From Molanna angustata (taxonomy: Eukaryota; Arthropoda; Insecta; Trichoptera; Molannidae), in assembly GCA_963576475.1 (NCBI GenBank), contig OY754972.1:35316556-35380555 (forward strand): a DNA stretch of 64,000 nt. Reading direction: 5' to 3'. The first letter of the stretch is position 1. Every line of letters starts with the position of its first letter. The notes beneath the pieces were generated by a model. That model was not told the DNA's origin and did no database searches. It saw only the letters and a program-made list of their open reading frames with translations. Below are positions 10,480 to 21,220 of this stretch, one piece after another. The position numbers and the translations under genes are program-made.

Positions 10480-10790
10480 AAAAATTGCTGAAATTGACGA
10501 TACAACCCTTTCAAAAAGAATTTTGTGGATAAACGAGTCAAAATTTACTAGCGAGGGGATTATAAACCTTCACAATTTATATGCATGTGGTCTAATGAGA
10601 ATCCTGCGTGGCCCGTTTAGTGTACTTTCAGAGAAAATTTAGAGTCAATGTTTGGGCAGGAGTGATAGGCAATATTATCGTGGGACCATACTACTAGCTG
10701 GACAACCTTAATGGTATAAATTACATGGATTTCCTTCAAAACAACTTGTTGTGTCCGGTTCACTATGCAATAGTATGCCAATTCCCGGAT
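10480..10790 (+). pseudogene. DDE transposase fragment (Tc1/mariner-superfamily type), dead
   Basis: Across two frames the sequence reads ILWINESKFTSEG, then KFRVNVWAGVIGNIIVGPYY, then NYMDFLQNNL. This is the conserved central block of insect mariner-like DDE transposases, which cut and rejoin transposon ends. The first catalytic residue, normally Asp in W-x-DE-x-F, is Asn here (WINES). A frameshift near 10620-10640 and a stop after GPYY finish the gene. The C-terminal catalytic part is missing. No terminal inverted repeats were identified. Confidence 0.65.
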
Positions 10791-10854
10791 TGGATTGAAT
10801 ACCAGGACACGTCTTTTTAAAGATATATGTTTCCGCAAACAATTATTTGTTTTC

Positions 10855-10965
10855 TTGCGAGTGAACGAAGAACGCCTGACGAAGAAAATATACAAATCTG
10901 ACAGGAACGGAATAAGAGGTCGCGGGCGCCCTAGAAAAGGATGGCACGACCATGTAAACGAGGGG
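10855..10965 (+). pseudogene. RTE-type LINE family A, short fragment
   Basis: The plus strand reads VNEERLTKKIY and GRGRPRKGWHDHVNE, the same segment as the family A tails at 6.6 and 11.8 kb. It is fused on its right to a fragment of a different LINE in the opposite orientation. Confidence 0.65.
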
Positions 10966-11165
10966 CAGCTGTACAGATGTGCGGTGGTCTGTTATTGTCC
11001 ACAGTCACATGTCGTTGGTATTCCCTGTTGCAGGAAGCCCCATGTAGACAGGTTATCCAATGTTCTCCCAACGCCCGTCCTCAGTCTGTTTAGTGTCTTC
11101 CACGTACGTCACTCCACGTTGTGGCCCGGGGGAAGACTCTCTTTAAGACTCTCCACTGAATTCTG
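10966..11165 (-). pseudogene. LINE C-terminal fragment with CDCG zinc-binding motif
   Basis: On the minus strand one frame gives RTGVGRTLDNLSTWGLLQQG, then CDCG and TTAHLYSCP. This C-x-C-x(n)-H-x4-C motif follows the RT or RNase H domain in many Jockey, CR1 and R1-group LINEs. The adjoining parts lie in other frames. It is a short, decayed fragment, relatively GC-rich. Confidence 0.55.
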
Positions 11166-11289
11166 GCTGCATGTTGTTTTTTCATCTTGCCTCCGTCTAT
11201 AATGAAACAAGAAATGTTTAATAACAATGATGCATTTAATTTCTATCAGACCATCATGGAGAAATGCAGTCGTGGTACCTTTGTATTAA

Positions 11290-11445
11290 AGTAAAGGCTC
11301 AAAGCTCGACTGCAAAAACTATAGAGCCATAAGTTTGTTAAAATTGAGTACTGTTATAGTGCGAGATTTGATGTATGCAGACGATAAAGTTCTGTTAGCA
11401 GTAAGTATGGAAGATCTACAGTATCTTGTAAGTATGGTATATGAA
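11290..11445 (+). pseudogene. Internally deleted RTE reverse transcriptase fragment
   Basis: The frame reads CKNYRAISLLK and then, within a few codons, LMYADDKVLLAVSMEDLQ. The first is the fingers motif (NYRPISLL) and the second is motif C with the YADD catalytic pair. In an intact enzyme these are well over 100 residues apart. Motifs A and B have been lost by an in-frame or near-in-frame deletion. Confidence 0.6.
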
Positions 11446-11469
11446 TATCCGTATCCATACACCGTACCT

Positions 11470-11612
11470 ACGCCATACATACAAACACATCATGATGAAA
11501 AACTCAGTGTGCACTCTCTACATGATATCCGTTGAGTAATTGATGTAAAAAATATGCTTAAAAATTGTGAAATCATGACTCTCCACTATTCCATAGTGTT
11601 ACACCTTTATAA
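11470..11612 (+). repeat. Non-autonomous element family E, 3' fragment
   Basis: CAGTGTGCACTCTCTACATG, GAAATCATGACT and CTCCACTATTCCATAGTG occur in the same order here, at 42.2-42.34 kb and, diverged, at 63.7-63.8 kb. Only the right end of the element is present. Confidence 0.7.
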
Positions 11613-11769
11613 TCAATATTTAAATAAATAAATAAAATATAAACTTTGTTTAACTTACTTTTCGAGGAACGTCCTGTGGATTACATGGAAATGTAGATAC
11701 ATAGGGCGACAAACGTCGAGCGAGGTTCAGGAACTGAAAACATACACAGTTCATTAAGTAGTTAATACA

Positions 11770-12130
11770 TCAACAATATACCATCACGCCAGGTCCCTTG
11801 CGGGATAGGCAGAAAAGAGAACCGAATGCCACATTTTTCTATCTTGGCATACATTCATCGCCTCGTCAACATTCATGCATATTCTCATACATGTTCGTCT
11901 ATTGTTCACACTTCTAACATTTCTGTCTTTCAGAATATCGTTTACATGGTCATGCCATCCCTTTATTGGGCGGCCCCGACCTTTCATTCCATTCCTCTCC
12001 GCAATGTTTATTTTCTTCGTCAGGCGTTCCTCATTCATTCTTCCCATGTGGACAAACCATCTCAATGTGTTCACTTTCATTCTATTATTGATATCTTTCT
12101 TCATCTTACATTATTTCCTAATGTCCTCAT
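11770..12130 (-). pseudogene. RTE-type LINE family A, 3' end, copy 2
   Basis: The minus strand reads VNTLRWFVHMGRMNEERL, then GRGRPIKGWHDHVNDILK and CQDRK, close to the copy at 6.6-7.0 kb. The same 3' UTR words (ACCATCACGCCAGGTCCC) occur at 11780-11800. It is 5'-truncated, and the open frame is broken near its start. Confidence 0.75.
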
Positions 12131-12438
12131 TTCTTATCCTGCCACCAATCAAGTATTTGCAAGTAATACATCAAGTGTTTGCTATAGGTACATTTATTGC
12201 AATTAAATATTTTATTTAACTTACTTATGATGGATGTGGAAAGAGTGGTGAACTTGAGTGGACAATCGTAAGCGGGTATTATCTGGGATGAGACGGTATC
12301 CATTGATGTTGACACATAAATGAGTTCTGTAAAAACAAATGTAGAGCGAGCGTTAATCTGTTATTTTCTTACAACTTTGAATTCATTTAATAGCATGATA
12401 TCACACTGTACAACTTACCATTTCATCATTCGTCCTTT
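12131..12438. other. Unassigned stretch
   Basis: No gene or repeat recognised. Confidence 0.35.
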
Positions 12439-12439
12439 T

Positions 12440-12775
12440 CCTCATGACTGAGGATAGCGGCTGTAGTCTGTCGCCACACGTATGGCCCGCCTCCATGCCA
12501 ATCTATTTTTGGCTGAACGCAGAGCACCAGTCACCGAAGACCCCGTCCCTCCACGCTGCCCATCACAACAAGCTTCTCGAGGCAGTCTGGTTCCCTTCTG
12601 GCAATGTGTCCAAAGAATTGAAGGATACGTCTGTAACATATCGTCGATAGACGATCCTCGATCCTCGATCCTAAGCTCGTCTAGAATTGACACATTGGTT
12701 CTTCTGGGTGTCCATTTATATTTTTCCAATATTGTCGTTAATTCCGTTGAACCACAAGAACATTGATGTGGCATT
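12440..12775 (-). pseudogene. LINE C-terminal fragment (RTE-like tail)
   Basis: The minus strand is open for about 110 codons. TNVSILDELRIEDR, then a region equivalent to the FGH-HIARRDP tail, and GGTGSSVT/NRLAWRR mirror the end of RTE-like or related LINE ORFs, with internal frame changes. It is relatively GC-rich and decayed. The upstream RT domain is absent. Confidence 0.5.
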
Positions 12776-14445
12776 TGATAACATTGACAACATTGATGTG
12801 GTATTTTTAAATAATAAAAATAACACCATTACACCACACAATTTAAAACAAAACAGCAAGACACAAAAATATTTGAACAAGAAAACACGTCGTTTTGAGT
12901 TTTGACAGAAGCATAGAACACACTAACTAGACAGAAGACCACAGCGAAACGGTTGCGCGTAATACATATTATTGCCAGAACAAAAAAAAATTTCAACATC
13001 ATTTCAGACATTTCAGTTCTTTCCAGTAAATAAATTCATCTGAATATTTTTAATAAACGCAACATATGTAAAAAAATAAGAAATAACAATTATTTTAATA
13101 AATAAAGTAGTTAATGTATTCCATCATGAGAATAAGTAGATATTAAAACGAAATACCATTTTTATATATGGTCATTCCACCAATATCAACCACCGAAACG
13201 TAAATATTTGACATGTCGCTTTATACACAAATAGAACGTAGAATCTAACCTTAAAATTTACTAAATACAATATTCGTCAACATTATTATTGAATGAAATT
13301 GTTTATTTTTCAGTGTGTTAATTCAAGAAATGATGTTAAGAAATTGATCCTAATTTTCTATAACAGTTTTACGTTCCCGAGGTTTTTTCTTAAAAACAAT
13401 TTTGTAATATGAAAGTGTAGTTCTTTTAGGATCGTTTTATCATTATCAGTATACTATACAAGTCATTCCTGTGACAGGCTCCAAATACAACGAAATTAAT
13501 ATGTTTTAAAATTAATGAAACGCATTTTTTCAAGTTAGCCAGTGTGATATTTTTTTTAATATTAAAATGACAAATGAAAGAAAAAATCATGAATATTAAG
13601 TTCAAGCATATCAAAATAATAATAGGTATACATCTGCAAAAAAATTTGCTGTCTAACTTGCTTAACTCAGAAAGTATGTTGCCTTAGTATGAAGCAGTGC
13701 TCAACTGCAACACAATCGCTGTCAACGTTAATTCAGTTGCAATATGGATTTCGAGGAGGAAACATTATTTATTCTACTATAAAATAACTGACCTACATGG
13801 GCACATCCAACATTGAAAATACTGAATATTTCACACTTTTGTATCCATTACAGAAAAATACAACAAAATCTTTTTAACTGATGTCAATGAAGAACTGACT
13901 CATATTTAATTTTATTTATTTTGTTCTTTTTATTTTTTTAAGTATATTATTTCATATTTTATTTATTTATGAAATAAAAAATGAAATAAAAATTAGGAAA
14001 CGGACACCGTTATAAGAAAAAGTATTTCTCCTAAAGAAAGTCTAGCAATTGTAGTGGTCAGATTGAAGAAGTTGTGTATTGCTGTCACAACTAATCTAAG
14101 AATTTAGCTACACGGCGAAATTCGACCGCAATCCGACTGCTCATTTTGGCTACGACTGCTCAAGCGGTTAGTGTTTTGTAAACAAGAATTTTGCACTGGA
14201 ACTGCAAACATCCGTGCTGCAACAGTTTGAAACAGCCAACCCCGACTGTTTCAAGCACTTTCTATGGCGACCCATAGTCTTTTAACATTTTATAAATAAC
14301 AATTGAGTGAAAAATCCATATATTATTTATATTCCGAATGACACATCATGCCAATCAAAATATTTAGAAACCAGAGGAAGCAGCTATCTTAAATGCGCTG
14401 GAAGAGATTGCAGAGATGTTGAGTTTATTAAAGAATACTATATAT
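12776..14445. other. Gene-poor AT-rich stretch
   Basis: A short direct repeat of AACATTGATGTGG occurs at 12760-12805. A small hairpin, TTGAAACAG / CTGTTTCAA, lies at about 14227-14256. Otherwise no gene or repeat was recognised. Open frames are short and lack protein-like composition. Confidence 0.4.
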
Positions 14446-15068
14446 CAGGGGTGGCCAACCGGTTGATCGCGATCGATCTGTCGATCGCGACTATTAGTCC
14501 AGTCGATCGTGGCAAGGCAAAAAATATAAACATACATAAATACGTAGAACAGATTTCGCAACGTAATCACCAACTGCTGCACCCATCACGTTACGTTCAC
14601 GTTGTCACGTTACTTTATTTATCTAGATTTCTGGGCATTGGTTTCCAACGAGAAATATCCATGTTTGAAGAAATGTGTTGAACAATATTGCATTTGTGTT
14701 TTGGTTCAACATATTTATGTGAGTCAGCATTTTCCTACTCAAAGCAAACAAAAAATAAACACCGTTCTCGCTTGACAGACGCTCATACACTGGATTCTTT
14801 AAGGTTAGCAATTTCCAACTACAAACCTGATTTTGCTAATCTAACGGAAGATGCTCAGACGCAGTGCTCACACTAATATACAAGTAGTTACTAAGAATAA
14901 TTTTCAGTTTTATGTTTTCCCTCTTAATAAAATTTAAAAAATACTACTTAATTGTGTACTGAACCATGCTGTTTCATTTTAAATTTCAAGAAGTATGTAA
15001 TTGGTAGATCGCACAGGGCTTCCTCAGTAAACAGTAGATCTTGGATCTAATCAAGTCGGCCACCCCTG
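14446..15068 (+). mobile_element. Small hAT transposon with 8-bp target duplication
   Basis: The left end is CAGGGGTGGCCAACC and the right end, in inverted form, is CAGGGGTGGCCGACT. The element is flanked by perfect CTATATAT duplications (14438-14445 and 15069-15076). Eight-base duplications and CAGGG ends are diagnostic of hAT elements. A perfect 10-bp hairpin (TCGCGATCGA TCTG TCGATCGCGA) at 14467-14490 sits just inside the left end and could be a transposase-binding subterminal site. At 623 bp it is an internally deleted derivative. Confidence 0.9.
14680..14876 (+). pseudogene. hAT transposase C-terminal (dimerisation) remnant
   Basis: The frame LCFGSTYLCESAFSYSKQTK, then NKHRSRLTDAHTLDSLRLAI, corresponds to the conserved hAT C-terminal dimerisation region as found in Buster/Charlie-type transposases. 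An upstream piece near 14590-14680 (FLGIGFQREISMF) may be the preceding part in another frame. The catalytic core and BED zinc finger are deleted, so the element could move only with transposase supplied in trans. Confidence 0.75.
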
Positions 15069-15179
15069 CTATATATAATATATTATCATGCAAGTATTAA
15101 TAACAAAAGCGTTGTTCCTATCTAAAGATCTGCAACCATACTATGGATAGTATGCCATGTCCTAGTAGACTTGCATAGT

Positions 15180-15335
15180 ATGGTGAAAATGAATACATTA
15201 TCACACTGCCTACAGTTATAAGCAAATAACTTGAGAAATCACATGGGCTGCGTAGAGCGTCAATTTGGGTATTTTGCTTAGGTTGTACACCTATATGCAA
15301 CCATCCACGATGAAAATTCTCAAGTAATTCCCTCA
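15180..15335 (-). repeat. Interspersed repeat R5, copy 1
   Basis: Shares ACAGTTAT..., AATAACTTG, GAAATCACATGGGCTGCG and ATGCAACCATCC-like words in order with 19840-19965. The minus strand gives the short frame IDALRSPCDFSSYLL. The nature of the element is unknown, and the strand is chosen only from that frame. Confidence 0.5.
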
Positions 15336-15339
15336 AGAG

Positions 15340-16435
15340 TATACTTACTCTATTTTGATATAAGTATATTTACTTTGTTTTATTTTTTTTCACATGGAGA
15401 AAATGTATTTGCAGTCTAAATGAGGTTTGATAAATATATAGTATGCAGACAAGTTCATTGAATATAAATATTTTTTTTTTTACTATCATAGTTCACTATC
15501 AGGATTATTCAGCCCTTATGGTTTTAACACAAACTACATTGTTAACATTAATAATATGTATATTGATAACACTTATAACATATTGACCCTTCTTCTTGTT
15601 ACTCTAGGATTTGTGTTAAAATATAACTTGTTTAATATCGTTGGGACATAAAGTTAACCGTTTATGATTTTAAGCAACACAAACAGAACGGCCAACTCTC
15701 TCCTCCTGCACAGGCTGTTCATTCCAAAGAATAAGTTAATTGATTGTGTCACACTGAATTTCCATTGAAATCCTTATATTCTTTAGTTAATATCATAGTG
15801 AGGTGACCAGACAGTTGAGCAGTTGATATTCAATGATGCTGAGAGTATAGTGCAATGATTATCTATTTATTTAATTTGTGTATGGTCATAGTATGGGTAG
15901 GCTATAGTTAGTCTACATATAAAGCCTAATATTCTGTATGCTTTCCCCAGCATGGCATCAACATGAATATTAAACAACAATCCAATATCAAACGATTGAC
16001 TCACACTTTTCAAATGGGTGTATGTTAATGTTACATATTTATGTAGATATTTATTTTATTATTTGTGAATGTTATAAACTGACATTAACTAATATTGAAG
16101 TTATGAGTTATTTATATTAGTTATATTAACTAATACATACATACCTAAACACAATAACCATATTGGGGCAGAGAAAACCAAACACCACAAAACCAATCTT
16201 GACAAATCAATGATCTTGACATAATTGGACATAATACATTCTTTACATTCATTAATTGCCCCATTATGGTCTCTTATTATTCATCCAGCTTTAACATCAA
16301 AATAGTATAAACATCTTTACATTACATCTCAAATGAAAATATTAGCAAATTAACACAAGATATTTGTGAATAATAATGATAATCTTTGACGAATATCTCA
16401 TCTTAATTCAACTTAATTAAATTATTTTTCAGTGT
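15340..16435. other. AT-rich stretch with an LINE family A 3' relic at 16130-16215
   Basis: The part at 16130-16215 has CATACATACC, a GGGGCAGAGA-like word and CAATCTTGACA in the order of the RTE family A 3' UTR, minus orientation. The rest shows no gene or recognised repeat. Confidence 0.4.
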
Positions 16436-16932
16436 CACATGTCTAATTTGACGAGTATTATACTTTACTTAATCATTTTTTAATGTGACATATCATATTT
16501 GGCGAGAATTATACTTTATATAATATTTTTTTTAATATATCGTGTCAAATTTGAGAAATATTAATATTTTTATGTATAAAATGTCAAATTTGACAGATGC
16601 CAAATACAAAATGTCCGTATAGGTACCTGTTACTCGGTAAAATTTAAACAAGTACATTGCTATTGGTAAGCAACTTCATTCTAACAGTATTATATTCGCA
16701 AATAATAACCAAGTGCAACTTTGTTATTTTTAATCATGTATAGGTCAATAACTACCAACATGACTTTTTACATTGCTATTGGTAACCAACTACACGTTAA
16801 CAGTATTCAATTGTTAGATAATAGCCAAGTGCAACTTTGTTATTTTTAATCATATATTGGTTAATAACTACCAATATGACTTTAACCGAGCCAAAAAGGT
16901 ACTTTGCTAACTTTAGATTTTTTCAGTGTACT
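16436..16932. repeat. Tandem repeat block ending in TTTTTTCAGTGTA
   Basis: Two copies of a 116-bp unit (CATTGCTATTGGTAA ... ACCAA-ATGACTTT) start at 16655 and 16771. Before them (16440-16600) are three looser units with GTGTCACATGTCTAATTTGA/GTGACATATCATATTTGG. The right boundary TTTTTTCAGTGTA resembles, in inverted form, the start of the block at 9.47 kb, so both may be interiors of one DNA-transposon family. Confidence 0.5.
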
Positions 16933-17265
16933 ATTGTTTAATTTGACTTTAGAGACTTCAAGTTCGGGTTGACTTTAGAGTTCGGGTTGGTTGAAAGAGA
17001 TTGACTTATATGGCAATAAACCGACCTTTGTGCACTTGCTATACATGAATATGAATAAATAAATTTAAACAGTCAACAACTCATTCCCTACCTACCTACA
17101 TACGATTAGGTATGGGAGATATAGGAGAATGGTATTGCATGTTAGATAGAGGGAATTTAATTGCAAATCACCTTCAGTATTTCGAGATGAAACATATCGT
17201 ATTTTGCATTAAAGATTTTGATTTATTGGAAAATAGACTGGTTAGCAGTTTTTATTTTTTTAGAT

Positions 17266-17458
17266 GGGTCGATTGCAGAGCGGTTAGCGCGCTGGGCTAG
17301 TAATCCAGTGGTCGCGAGTTCGAATCCTGCCTCGACCGATTTCGTTCACCTATAGCACAAGTATTTATTTGCTTATTTTAGGGAACGTAGGAAGATGTAT
17401 ATGTACTTGTTAAACAAGGACATATTCATTTTTATTTATAAAATAAAAAAAAAAAATA
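17266..17458 (+). mobile_element. SINE family 1, copy 4
   Basis: Complete head (GGTCG/CGACC ends, A box variant TTGCAGAGCGG, B box GTTCGAATCC, loop CTAGTAA) and full body, ending in an A-rich tail. This is one of the best preserved copies. Confidence 0.85.
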
Positions 17459-17940
17459 TGTTTATTGGAAATAAAATAATAGGTACATTCTTATATTAGG
17501 ATACTGTTTATCTGTTCCATGATCTGAATTCATAAATAGTCGTTAACAGTAGGTACAAGCTTTCAAAACACATCGTTAAGAGTCTTGTTTATAGCCTCAA
17601 ATTTACATTCATGTTGTTATGTAGTTATCCATAGATCTTGTGGGAAAAAAAACAAAAAGGATAATATATAGAGGCAGATAAAAATTACCATGAAGATTAA
17701 ATTTGCAAACTAGGTTACTACCGTTCCGCTCAGCATCACGCAGCCTCGCGTTCATCATTAAGCGCAATATATTTTTTTCTCCACTGAGAAATTAGATTTT
17801 TATTCACGTGTATTACTATTTTTTATGACAATTTTTTACGATGTAACTTTAATATGCTGAGGTACATCGACTTGGAATATTGCGTCCTTTCGTTTCTTTT
17901 ATAATCGTATTCGGATGTCCAGTAATTGCTGAGATATCGA
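17459..17940. other. Unassigned AT-rich stretch
   Basis: No gene or repeat recognised. Confidence 0.35.
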
Positions 17941-18115
17941 ATATCTTTTTCTTTTCGTGTCATGAGAGGTCCCTCCGACGCGCGTCGCCTACTACTCTGG
18001 TATAGGCATCTCTGTCTTGAGATAACCGGAACAGCTCGTCCATACTGTGGACTCCGGTTCATTCTCTGATGTTTCTTAGCCTACGCATCTGTCTCCTATA
18101 CCCCACACCGTGACT
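17941..18115 (-). pseudogene. RTE-like LINE C-terminal fragment
   Basis: One minus-strand frame reads VHSMDELFRLSQDRDAYTRV followed by a DARRRDLS stop, matching the QDR-x-W/Y-x-R-x(V) end of RTE-type ORFs. It is short and 5'-truncated, and is interrupted on its right by the neighbouring LINE insertion area. Confidence 0.5.
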
Positions 18116-18194
18116 GCCCTCAATTTATCCTTTCATGATGAGGTGCAGTAGACCTTATATATAACTACGGAGAATGTGTCACAAGTATGCTATC

Positions 18195-18887
18195 AAGTAT
18201 GCCCTAATATGTACAGATTCCCGTAGTGCTCTTCAAAAAATTTCATCCAATCCTCTAAATTATCCAGAGGACAGAATCACATGTTCCATTAAAAGTTTTC
18301 TATATTATCTAAAAAACGACGAATTTGACATAGTTCTATCATGGGTCCCTGGACATCTTGGGATTGAGGGCAATGAAAAGGCTGATGAACTTGCGAAATT
18401 GGGAACTACTTCGGGCACAATTCCAGATAACTTTATTATCCCAATCTCAGATCTTTTACCCCGCCTTAAATCAAATATGCTTTTCAAATGGGATGAAAAT
18501 TGGTACAAAACAAAAAAATATAAGGGTGCTTATCATGCAGGTATCCAACAAAAAATTTCCTCTAAACGATGGTTTTATAATAGAAACATATCTAAACGAT
18601 TAATATCATGTATTTCTAGAATGAGAATTGGCCATTGTTCAATTGCCTCCCATCTGTATAGAATTAGAGTTCTAAATAGCCCACTTTGCCAGTGTGGTGA
18701 TGAGGATGAGACAATTGATCATGTATTTTTTAGCTGTAAAAATAATTCCGCCTTCGAAAATATATACAAACAATTAATTAAAATCACTCACCAATCTCCA
18801 CTTAATATCCAACATCTTTTGTCTCTTAATAATTCACGTGTACTGTCCGTTATTTCAAAATTCCTTTCATTGAATGACATAAATTAA
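18195..18887 (+). pseudogene. LINE ORF2 C-terminus: partial RNase H plus zinc-binding tail
   Basis: The frame begins at YALICTDSRSAL, which holds the third RNase H catalytic Asp (TDS). It continues with VLSWVPGHLGIEGNEKAD, holding the conserved His and final Asp, so it is the second half of an RNase H1 fold that removes RNA from the cDNA hybrid. A tail follows with LCQCGDEDETIDHVFFSC, a C-x-C-x8-H-x4-C motif typical of I/R1/Jockey-group LINEs with RNase H. The first half of RNase H, the RT and the endonuclease are lost by 5' truncation. The ATG upstream at 18174 lies in flanking target DNA and is not a real start. It ends at a TAA, followed by a short 3' UTR. Confidence 0.85.
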
Positions 18888-18970
18888 TAAAAAAATTAAC
18901 TTTTCTCCTTTGACATGAAATAATTGGCACATAGCACTCTTTACAGGGTGAATTGCCTTAAACAAAAAAA
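18195..18970 (+). mobile_element. 5'-truncated LINE with 12-bp target duplication
   Basis: The copy starts inside an RNase H domain and ends in an A-rich tail. It is flanked by perfect AAGTATGCTATC duplications (18183-18194 and 18971-18982). This is a clean target-primed insertion. The open frame has no internal stop, so the insertion is probably young. Confidence 0.85.
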
Positions 18971-19054
18971 AAGTATGCTATCGTTCTCAATTTTGCACTG
19001 GACAACGAATCGAAAATACAACAGGCAAAATACCAAATCACAAAGGGTGGAGTA

Positions 19055-19170
19055 ATGAGGTTCGCCATCCATTGTGAATGTTACCTTTTACAGGGATACA
19101 CGCACGAATCGTATTTTTTTTTTGTATGATGTAATGGACACCCGCACGCCTATCGCTAGTTACTGCACAT
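19055..19170 (+). repeat. Interspersed repeat family R6, copy 2
   Basis: Words GAGGTTCGCCATCCATTGTG, GATACACGCACGAATCG and ACACCCGCACGCC match 8000-8115 in the same order. Confidence 0.5.
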
Positions 19171-19234
19171 TGTGTTGTTGTGCCGCATTTTTTTTTGGAA
19201 ATTTTTTATATTCTTCTTCTTTTTCTTCTTTTTT

Positions 19235-19445
19235 TAGGTTGACACCTGTTTTTTTCAGGAACTTTGGCCGTCCCTCAAGACCTCTTGTGACGCCGAGCTC
19301 CAGCTAACTCTCCATCTCTTGGATGGTCTACCTCGTGGTCGATTGCCAAAGTTTATTTGTTGGGAGATAATTTTGGGCAATCTGTTGTCTCCCATTCTCG
19401 CCACGTGGTCCCGCCAGAATCGTCTTCGTCTTCTTTATATTGTAT
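19235..19445 (-). pseudogene. RTE-like LINE C-terminal fragment
   Basis: The minus strand reads RRRFWRDHVARMGDNRLPKI, then NRPRGRPSKRW and SWSSASQEVL, the conserved RTE-like tail with the GRP-rich basic motif. It is a short 5'-truncated piece, from a different family than family A. Confidence 0.65.
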
Positions 19446-19529
19446 TTTAATCGTCTTTTTTTATATTATATTTGTTAAATCACAAATATGCCTATATACA
19501 ATCGAGCGTACTAAATGAATGTTGGGGAG

Positions 19530-19765
19530 CAAGAAAGGAGCCTCCACGAAGATTGCACATAGAAACAACTTCAAAAAGCAATCGGGCGCCCCCTGGAAAC
19601 GGCTGAATGCCGGCTAATCCTTTCACCACCGGACTCCGGACACGAAAAGGATGTAATAAACGTTGCGTTTTTAGGTGGGACGAAACTGGGATGAGGGTAA
19701 ATACGCACCTGTCATGCTTCTTTTTGTTAAGTAATACCCACCTATTCAGCTGCGACTAGTTGACT
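19530..19765 (+). repeat. SINE-like family 4 copy joined to R6 copy 3
   Basis: 19535-19650 shares GGAGCCTCCACG, AAGCAATCGGGCG, GGAAACGGC and CCGGACACG in order with the insertion at 63282-63431. From 19655 on, the words of family R6 follow (GGTGGGACGAAACTGGGATG, TACGCACCTGTC). The two families are adjacent here. Confidence 0.55.
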
Positions 19766-19839
19766 CACATTGTGAGATACCTTTGCATTATTTTATGACG
19801 AACATATTTATTTTTTATTTTATTAAATACATGGATACA

Positions 19840-19965
19840 TACAGTTATCTGAAAATAACTTGTGAAATCACGTGGGTTGCGCAGTGTTAATTCGGGTGTT
19901 TTGCCAGGATGGTGTATGTGCAAACCATCCCCCATTCATGACGAAAATTTTCCTGTTTTGTGTAT
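19840..19965 (-). repeat. Interspersed repeat R5, copy 2
   Basis: Contains ACAGTTATCTGAAAATAACT, GAAATCACGTGGGTTGCG and GCAAACCATCC in the order of copy 1 at 15180-15335. Confidence 0.5.
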
Positions 19966-20440
19966 CAATGTTCTTCACTGAAACAAATTCGAATTTTCCT
20001 CAAGTTTCGTCGAATAAATAATATCCGCATATTTTCCGCTATCGCAAAAAAAGTTTTCACGCCTTTCAGTATCTTAAATCAAACCATTTTTCCATGTCGA
20101 ACATATTTTTTCTAGCGAACGAGACCCATTTTAATTCCACTTCGCCGCTTATTTTCCAACGCAGAGGGTTTCATATTATTACTATGTAGGTACATAATAT
20201 AATATCTTTAGGATTTTGTGACTCTCGTACCAGATTGGACACTTGAAAATCGTTCAAAACCTCCTTGAATATTTTTTTAGGAATTAATATTTACAATGTT
20301 TATGAAGGCACATCATGTCATATTTTAATGTTTTCATTATACTTTGATTGCAACGATTGAGACAACGTTCATACTGATAATATAAAATCAATTTATTATT
20401 AACAATTTTCGTTACAGAATAACAAATTCTCATAAGCAAT
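19966..20440. other. Unassigned AT-rich stretch
   Basis: No gene or repeat recognised. Confidence 0.35.
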
Positions 20441-20755
20441 TTGCCCTTTACAACTAATGGTATCAAAATACAACGTTTACGTTGGCTCGGACACGTTTGT
20501 AAAATGGAGGATAGCCGGGTCCCAAAGAAAGTATTAGACACCTGTCCTGAAGGAAAAAGAAGCAGAGGGAGACCTAGGATGAGATGGCTGGACGACATCG
20601 AGGGAGATATAAGAGCGATCGGACAGACGAATTGGAGGAGACTTGCTGTCGACAGGGCGGGATGGAGGCAGTTTCTTGAGGAGGCCAAGGCCCACATCGG
20701 GCTATAGCACCATTGCTGATGATGAACTAATGGTTAGTAGGTAAGAATATATATA
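20441..20755 (+). pseudogene. RTE-like LINE C-terminal fragment and 3' UTR
   Basis: The plus frame reads IQRLRWLGHVCKMEDSRVPK, then GKRSRGRPRMRWLDDIEGD and NWRRLAVDRAGWRQFLEEAK, ending at a stop after HIGL near 20705. This is the complete conserved tail of an RTE-type ORF, with no interrupting stop. The RT and endonuclease are absent. The short 3' UTR holds GATGATGAACTAATGG and runs into T-rich sequence. Confidence 0.8.
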
Positions 20756-20997
20756 TTTTTTTAATATCTATTTTATCTATCTTTTTTAACACTTTTAAGG
20801 TTTCGTAAATTGTTGTGATTTTCCTGTGTGATATACACATTGCCAATTCACAAGCAAACGACACGAGTAGCAAAATTACTGTCATTCGAACTCAAGTCAT
20901 CTTTGAATGTTTGGAATGTCTGTGATTACAGATAATCGACTATAGCGTGCAAGTATTGAAAACTTAAGTGGCTACATACCCATTTTTTTTAAAGTAT

Positions 20998-21138
20998 AAA
21001 TATGTCTTTCTAACAAATACAAATATATCTCTATACATTCCCTAAATTGAGCATCAATGAACGAAATCGGTCGTGGCAGGATTCGAATTCGAGAACACTG
21101 GATTATAAACTCAGCGCGCTAACCGCTCTGCCACCATT
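20998..21138 (-). mobile_element. SINE family 1, copy 5
   Basis: Minus-strand head with A box (CTCTGCCACC complement) and B box (GGATTCGAATTC complement, one change), followed by a diverged body in which part of the TAGCACAAGC segment is lost. Confidence 0.75.
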
Positions 21139-21220
21139 GATTGATTACGCCACAAATATATGAATGGTTAGTTTCAAACTCCCCTTCGCCATATTTTTCC
21201 CAAAAACGCGGATCGGCTTT

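Noticed and set aside
18174..18194. ATG at 18174 as start of the RNase H protein
   Set aside because: The target duplication shows that bases before 18195 are flanking DNA, so this ATG was joined by chance on insertion.
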